From contig NZ_JWHR01000155.1 in NCBI RefSeq assembly GCF_000808015.1, positions 1 to 28,762 of the forward strand: a stretch of DNA of 28,762 nucleotides, read 5' to 3'. The notes below the pieces were generated by a model. It saw only the letters and a list, made by a program, of their open reading frames with translations. It did not search any database and was not told the DNA's origin. The translations under genes were made by a program, and so were the position numbers. The stretch comes from Terrisporobacter othiniensis. Its GTDB lineage: Bacteria > Bacillota > Clostridia > Peptostreptococcales > Peptostreptococcaceae. Shown piece after piece: positions 24,900-28,762 of the stretch. The stretch's first letter is position 1, and each line of letters begins with the position of its first letter.

Positions 24900-26139
24900 T
24901 AATTAGAACTTTTCTAATATGTTATAATTATATATTACTTTATAGTCGTATAGTATTTGTTAGGGTCTATTAGGGTATTAAAAATTTTACACAATATACA
25001 ATAGTGAGGTTTTCATAACCTTAGCATTACTCAGCAAAATTGTTGACTCCTAAAGTATAAATGATAGGTTTTGATAGGTTTTCAGATTTTAAATCTGAAT
25101 ATATCTCCTTTTTTAAGGCTGCCGAAAGTGCCGAGTAATAACCGAGTATCTTTTTTAAGGTAGTCGAAAAGACCGGATAATTACACTTTAGGCACTCCGA
25201 ATACTCTTTTTTAGGGAGTACAGAATGTCTAGAATAAATTCTTAGTTAATCCAAAATTGGATTGAGTTAATCTTATTCGTATATTTTTCCGACTCAATTG
25301 AGGAGTAATAAAAGTGAGTAGCATTTTGATATATACTTTAAGTTTATCACTTTTTGTGAAATAGGTATAAGATTGGCTATTTGTCTACTCCAATCTCAAA
25401 ATTTAGCTCATCGTTGCCAAAAGTTGAAACGCTCCATATAACTACCTTAATCTATATGACAGTAAGAAGCTTTATTGTTTAATTTTTTGGTATGCATATA
25501 ATGCGCATCTAAATTTTTAACATCAGTTTCAGAAGTTTCCCCTTTTAAAAGGGTAAAGCCCACTTTCATTTATTATTTTCATATTTCTACTTTAACCTGA
25601 TGCACTAATTTGGTGCGTTAGCTTATCTTCTTCATCAACATTATCCAATTGATTTTTGGATGTCGTTATTACCGATAACAGAAAGCTCATAGCTGAACTT
25701 TCACAAAAAAGTGAAGCTTAATTAGTCGAGAGAAAAATTTCCCCGGTAGATGATCTCTTTATTTATGACTGTACAAATTTGTTCACTCAATAACATTTTG
25801 TTCCTGAGTTGAGGGTCGAAATATTTCAGATAACTAATTTTTTAACCAAATACTTTTCTTACTTATTTTGTCGTTTTATATACTTTTTTATCAAACAAAG
25901 TCACAAATATTAAAATATTTATATATTATGTATTAAATAGAAGTTTACTAGAATTTAAAGCAAGCTACTATTTTTTAGTAAAAATATATTTTTATAAAAA
26001 TCTAAATATATTAAGCTTAATTTTTATTAATTTATATTGAATTAATGACTCATTATTATTAAAACTAATTATCATATTTAGATATAAATATAAAAGTATA
26101 AAAAATTTAATTACTTCTAAATTCAACAAATTAAGGAGA
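24900..26139. other. Gene-free, hairpin-dense 1.2-kb region
   Basis: No ORF of credible size lies on either strand. Between about 25000 and 25850 the sequence is slightly less AT-rich and packed with local inverted repeats: TTCAGATTT/AAATCTGAA (25079-25097), AATCCA/TGGATT (25244-25259), AGATTGG/CCAATCT (25370-25396), CCCCTTTTAAAAGGG (25540-25555), ATCCAA/TTGGAT (25645-25663), TTCAC/GTGAA (25699-25715), CTCAA/TTGAG (25787-25813). From 25106 to 25240 three imperfect ~50-bp tandem units occur, each with CTTTTTTaAGG followed by a CCGA element. This could be a large structured RNA or a decayed element. 25860-26139 is plain AT-rich DNA holding the cotJ promoter. Confidence 0.45.
25106..25240. repeat. 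Three imperfect tandem units
   Basis: Units begin near 25108, 25151 and 25205 with CTCCTTTTTTAAGG, ATCTTTTTTAAGG and CTCTTTTTTAGGG. Each is followed by a G/C-containing hairpin-like segment (GCCGAAAGTGCCG, GTCGAAAAGACC, GTACAGAATGTC). The conserved part is the T-run-AGG block and the GAAA-like centre. Function unknown. Confidence 0.45.
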
Positions 26140-26379
26140 ATGATTATGGATAACTATAAAAATGTCAAACAAAACTGTGGTTATGAATTAGCTAGACCAT
26201 ATATAAATAGTCAAGTTTATACTGACTCATATGATTTAAAAACAGCTTTACGAAGAGGCACTTTATTCCCAGAGCTAGATTTAGTAGAATCAAATAATTA
26301 TAATGACTGGTTATATGAAAATCCTAAAAATAGAGTTAAATGCAAAAGGGGTGTACAAGGTAGTTATGAGATCAAATAG
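26140..26379 (+). CDS. cotJA: Spore coat-associated protein CotJA
   Basis: This protein of 79 aa (77 if the second Met is used) carries the CotJA core 'LARPYINSQVYTDSYDLKTAL.RGTLFPEL' that defines the family. CotJA is a small coat component made in the mother cell, encoded with cotJB and cotJC. The TTAAGGAG site precedes the start. An ATCATATT element at 26071-26078 resembles the sigma-E -35, but the spacing to a -10 candidate is not ideal. The end overlaps the cotJB start by 14 bases, so the two are translated together. Confidence 0.88.
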   Translation: MIMDNYKNVKQNCGYELARPYINSQVYTDSYDLKTALRRGTLFPELDLVESNNYNDWLYENPKNRVKCKRGVQGSYEIK

Positions 26380-26629
26380 AAAAGAACTTTTAAATACACT
26401 TTTAGAATATCAATTTGCTTGTATAGAATTAAATTTATATTTAGATAACAATCCAGATGATGAACAAGCTCTACGTTCATACAACACATACAGCTGTAAG
26501 TTTATGCAAGCTAAACGTGATTATGAAGATGAATATGGACCATTAACTAATTTCGGGTATGTACCAGACTCATATTCTTGGCAATGGGTATGTAATCCTT
26601 GGCCATGGGACAATGAATTCTATAGATAA
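26366..26629 (+). CDS. cotJB: Spore coat protein CotJB
   Basis: This 87-aa protein starts at ATG 26366 (MRSNRKELL), inside the end of cotJA. An ATG at 26303 in the same frame lies too far inside cotJA to be likely. The sequence matches the CotJB family: 'LLEYQFACIELNLYLDNNPDDEQAL..YN', a central helix, and the aromatic C-terminus 'FGYVPDSYSWQWVCNPWPW'. It assembles with CotJA and CotJC in the coat. The exact role is unknown. Confidence 0.88.
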   Translation: MRSNRKELLNTLLEYQFACIELNLYLDNNPDDEQALRSYNTYSCKFMQAKRDYEDEYGPLTNFGYVPDSYSWQWVCNPWPWDNEFYR

Positions 26630-26683
26630 TATACAATATAAAAGTTAACTTATTTTTTAATATTTAAAGGAGGTCAAGTTAAT

Positions 26684-27256
26684 ATGTGGATTTACCAAAA
26701 AACATTGGAGTACCCAGTTAACATAAAAAATTCAGATCCAAGGATGGCTAAACTTATAATGACTCAATTAGGAGGACCTAATGGCGAACTTGCTGCTGCA
26801 ATTAGATATATTCAGCAAAGATACACTATGCCAACTGGAAAATCTCGTGCCCTTTTAACTGACATAGGTACAGAAGAAATGGCTCACGTCGAAATAATAT
26901 CTTCTATTCTATATCAATTAACTAGTAAGTGTACTCCTGAAGAGCTTAAGGCTGCTGGACTTGGACCAAACTATGCAACTTTTGGACATGGACTCCAACC
27001 AGTAGATGCTAATGGCGTAAATTTTACTACAGCTTATATTAATGTATTTGGAGATGCTGTAACTAATTTACACGAGGACATGGCTGCTGAGCAAAAAGCA
27101 TTAGCAACTTATTACCAGTTACTAAATTTAACTGATGACTGTGATTTAAAAGATGTATTACGTTTTTTAGGTCAAAGAGAAATAGTACACTATCAAAGAT
27201 TTGGTGAGGCGTTAATGGATATTTATGAATTTACAGAATGTAAGCGACAATTTTAA
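26684..27256 (+). CDS. cotJC: Spore coat manganese catalase-like protein CotJC
   Basis: This 190-aa protein is the third gene of cotJABC and belongs to the manganese catalase family. Metal ligands E35 ('NGELAA'), E65 and H68 ('TEEMAH'), E136 ('AEQKAL') and H169 ('REIVH') fall at the same residue numbers as in the manganese catalase at 8408, so the two share one scaffold. It probably detoxifies peroxide at the spore surface and takes part in coat assembly. AAAGGAGGT stands ten bases upstream of ATG. It is followed by a strong terminator. Confidence 0.93.
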   Translation: MWIYQKTLEYPVNIKNSDPRMAKLIMTQLGGPNGELAAAIRYIQQRYTMPTGKSRALLTDIGTEEMAHVEIISSILYQLTSKCTPEELKAAGLGPNYATFGHGLQPVDANGVNFTTAYINVFGDAVTNLHEDMAAEQKALATYYQLLNLTDDCDLKDVLRFLGQREIVHYQRFGEALMDIYEFTECKRQF

Positions 27257-27312
27257 TAAGTATTAATAAAAAATAACTATGATTGTTTTTACAATAATTA
27301 ATATATAAACTT

Positions 27313-27352
27313 AAAAAGGGGGGAACTTAAATTAATTTAAGTTTCCCTTTTT
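27313..27352 (+). terminator. Strong intrinsic terminator of cotJABC
   Basis: A long stem (about 27313-27332 with 27335-27352, including a few G-U pairs) with a very small loop ends in T-rich sequence, 57 bases after the cotJC stop. Confidence 0.85.
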
Positions 27353-27635
27353 ATACATTTTTTATTTAAATTTGCATTTAACCTTGGCTTTGCACACCTA
27401 TACTACTTACCTCTTTCACCTAAGTCTTCAGTTTTAACTTATATGGTTATTTTTGCAAAATATTTATATTATGTTATATTTTCTTCTATTTTATTCTTAT
27501 TTATCGCCTTAAATTCATATGAATACAGACTATCTACCTTATACACATATGTATTCACTCATTTTTTGTTCTTCTTAATTTAAACCAATAACTCGGTTAC
27601 TCTTTATATTAAACTATTATAACAAATCACCTTCC

Positions 27636-27976
27636 TTACTTGTGATACGGTTCACTGTTGTTTATTAAAATTAGTTTTATATTTTTTACTTTTTCATATG
27701 TATCGTAAGTATATTCTCTATAGTTAGCTTCTCCTATTAAAAAGTTTCTTTTTATCTTGGCTTTTATTTTCATTAACCAGCCATCACTATTGTATTCAAA
27801 TTTTAATCCTTTTACTTAGTCATTTGAATCTGCATAGCAAAAGTTGACACACAGTATCAACTTTCCTACGCCCGGACATCATAGTCAAGTCCATTGAAAT
27901 GGCTTGACTTGCTATCTATTACAAATCTGGTAACTACGCTTCCTACATTACCATAAGTATAGTCTGTAAATATTGT
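27636..27976 (-). pseudogene. Interrupted coding remnant, possibly YD-repeat/RHS-like
   Basis: The minus strand reads 'IFTDYTYGNVGSVVTRFVIDSK' (from 27976), then enters an 82-bp palindromic element. After it comes 'ADSND', a stop, then 'VKGLKFEYNSDGWLMKIKAKI' and 'GEANYREYTYDTYEKVKNI', ending at 27636. The 'FEYNSDGWL' and 'EYTYD' phrases recall YD-repeat or RHS-type secreted proteins, but the resemblance is weak. A stop codon and the inserted element make it non-functional. Confidence 0.4.
27834..27915. repeat. 82-bp palindromic insertion
   Basis: The element begins ATAGCAA and ends with TTGCTAT, its reverse complement. Inside are two hairpins: 27840-27847 with 27857-27864 (8 bp) and 27883-27894 with 27899-27909 (11 bp, one bulge). 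A GC-rich centre (CGCCCGGAC) separates them. It splits an open reading frame, so it looks like a small inserted palindromic repeat. Confidence 0.5.
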
Positions 27977-28030
27977 TTATATAGTTTTTTATATAAATGT
28001 TAGATAATATTTTGAATGGTAAAATATCAC

Positions 28031-28061
28031 AACAGGTATGATATATTTATTCATACCTGTT
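28031..28061 (-). terminator. Terminator downstream of the right-edge gene
   Basis: A perfect 11-bp stem (28031-28041 with 28051-28061) with a 9-nt loop lies 73 bases past the stop of the leftward gene. The T run on the minus strand is short, so efficiency is uncertain. Confidence 0.6.
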
Positions 28062-28133
28062 GCTAATATTATTAATTAGAGACTTTTATAAATCTATCTT
28101 TTATTTGAATTTTCTTAGAGTTAGCTGATAACT

Positions 28134-28762
28134 TTAACCCTCACTAATTAATATCTTTCTACCAAGTAATATCCCTACAAAACCTTGTAAAGCTAAAATA
28201 GCATACGTAATAGTTGGCAATGGCATCATCTTAAAATCAGTTATATTTATCACCTTTTTTTCACTTCCAACTAAAACCAATAGCTTGTTATACTTAAGCT
28301 CATAATATTCTTTACTATTTTCATATTTAGGAAAATCTAAGAAATAAGCTTTTGACTTATCAATCTCTTCCTCATCGCTTTCTCCAAGACACTCTAAACT
28401 TACAATTTTCTGGTTATCTATATCTACTATATACTTATAATATATACTACTATGATTCTTCCTTGTATACACCTCCATGTTACTGGTATCGTTTATTTCA
28501 ACATTAAGTACAAAATCATATGGCATAAATAATCTAAAAATAAATGTACCATTCTTGGCAAACACCTGTGTGCTATGCTCCTCTTTACTTGATATAATAA
28601 CGTTTTCATCATTTACATATATTTCACTTATATTATATAAAGTTCCTGGTACATTACTTATATAATTTTGTATGTTTTCATTATACTCATTAATATTTTT
28701 ATTTTTTAATGTGATAACAAAAGTAGATAAAAATCCTATAACACCTACTGCTAAGAAAAATT
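28134..28762 (-). CDS. Membrane protein of unknown function, N-terminus cut by window edge
   Basis: The reading frame stays open from 28134 to the right end of the window (209 codons plus two bases), so the GTG at 28565 is internal and not the start. A membrane helix ('FFLAVGVIGFLSTFVITL') lies near the visible N-terminus and another at the C-terminus ('ITYAILALQGFVGILLG'). Between them are about 165 polar residues that are probably extracellular, with beta-strand-like stretches. I do not recognise the family. This architecture fits a two-helix sensor or an accessory protein of a transporter. Confidence 0.65.
   Translation of the reverse strand, partial: FFLAVGVIGFLSTFVITLKNKNINEYNENIQNYISNVPGTLYNISEIYVNDENVIISSKEEHSTQVFAKNGTFIFRLFMPYDFVLNVEINDTSNMEVYTRKNHSSIYYKYIVDIDNQKIVSLECLGESDEEEIDKSKAYFLDFPKYENSKEYYELKYNKLLVLVGSEKKVINITDFKMMPLPTITYAILALQGFVGILLGRKILISEG

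Larger units (their letters stand above)
27257..28133. other. Intergenic region with coding remnants and small palindromes
   Basis: It holds the cotJ terminator, minus-strand coding remnants (27636-27833 and 27866-27976) separated by an 82-bp palindromic element, and a terminator at 28031-28061. Between 27353 and 27635 I see nothing recognisable. Confidence 0.5.

Noticed and set aside
25106..25240. Possible CRISPR-like array in the tandem units
   Set aside because: Units are imperfect, of unequal length, have no constant-length spacers, and no cas genes are near.
24900..25860. Group I or group II intron remnant
   Set aside because: I found no domain V-like hairpin, no intron-encoded protein and no conserved core motif.
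28134..28565. GTG at 28565 as start of a 143-aa protein
   Set aside because: The frame is open to the window edge and includes a plausible N-terminal membrane helix, so the real start is outside.

Overview
The window is AT-rich DNA (long A/T tracts, A/T-ending codons, AGGAGG-type ribosome binding sites) from an anaerobic, spore-forming Clostridia. The cotJABC spore-coat operon, several catalases and a c-di-GMP-I riboswitch of the kind known from Clostridioides difficile suggest a Peptostreptococcaceae or Clostridium genome. I cannot name the species from the sequence alone.

Layout. (1) 1-4.2 kb, minus strand: a phage early cassette of XRE repressor, AntA/AntB antirepressor, DnaD-like replisome organiser, DnaC-like helicase loader and a small Mor-like activator. 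No integrase or structural genes are visible, so this is a prophage remnant or the edge of a prophage running off the left side. (2) 4.4-5.4 kb, plus strand: a tiny operon of DUF1659, DUF2922 and YvrJ genes. Between its first two genes lie two tandem 52-nt hairpin units whose stems covary. (3) 5.4-9.6 kb: a membrane protein and an MFS transporter (translationally coupled), a small two-repeat gene broken by a 1-nt frameshift, a manganese catalase, and the decayed end of an amino-acid permease. (4) 9.6-15.0 kb: a membrane-anchored EreA/ChaN-like protein, a small membrane protein, a cupin with a YPYP-rich coat-like N-terminus, and catalase-peroxidase KatG. Four copies of the same AAGGGTGTA(TCA) hairpin are scattered here; two copies sharing extended flanks bracket the cupin gene.

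(5) 15.1-21.8 kb, minus strand: a 2132-aa secreted M60 (enhancin-like) metallopeptidase with four F5/8-type-C modules, two NPCBM modules, Ig-like, FIVAR and leucine-rich-repeat-like segments. Upstream are a sigma-A-like promoter, a c-di-GMP-I (GEMM) riboswitch and an intrinsic terminator in front of the start codon. This is the clearest regulatory system in the window: a second-messenger switch on a giant glycan/mucin-directed protease. (6) 21.8-23.8 kb: a MerR regulator and an amidinotransferase-family enzyme, separated by a textbook MerR-type promoter (19-bp spacer with a dyad).

(7) 23.8-26.1 kb: an accessory patch with a CATCTCCACCA tmRNA/tRNA-Ala-like 3' end followed by a terminator (possible attachment site), an orphan polymorphic-toxin tail with its likely immunity gene, and about 1.2 kb without genes but dense in hairpins and imperfect tandem repeats (possible large structured RNA or decayed element). 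(8) 26.1-28.8 kb: cotJABC, a strong terminator, coding remnants split by an 82-bp palindromic element, and a membrane protein truncated by the right edge.

Common themes are hydrogen-peroxide removal and spore-coat function (manganese catalase, CotJC, KatG, coat-like cupin) and interaction with the host or environment (M60 protease, toxin remnant).
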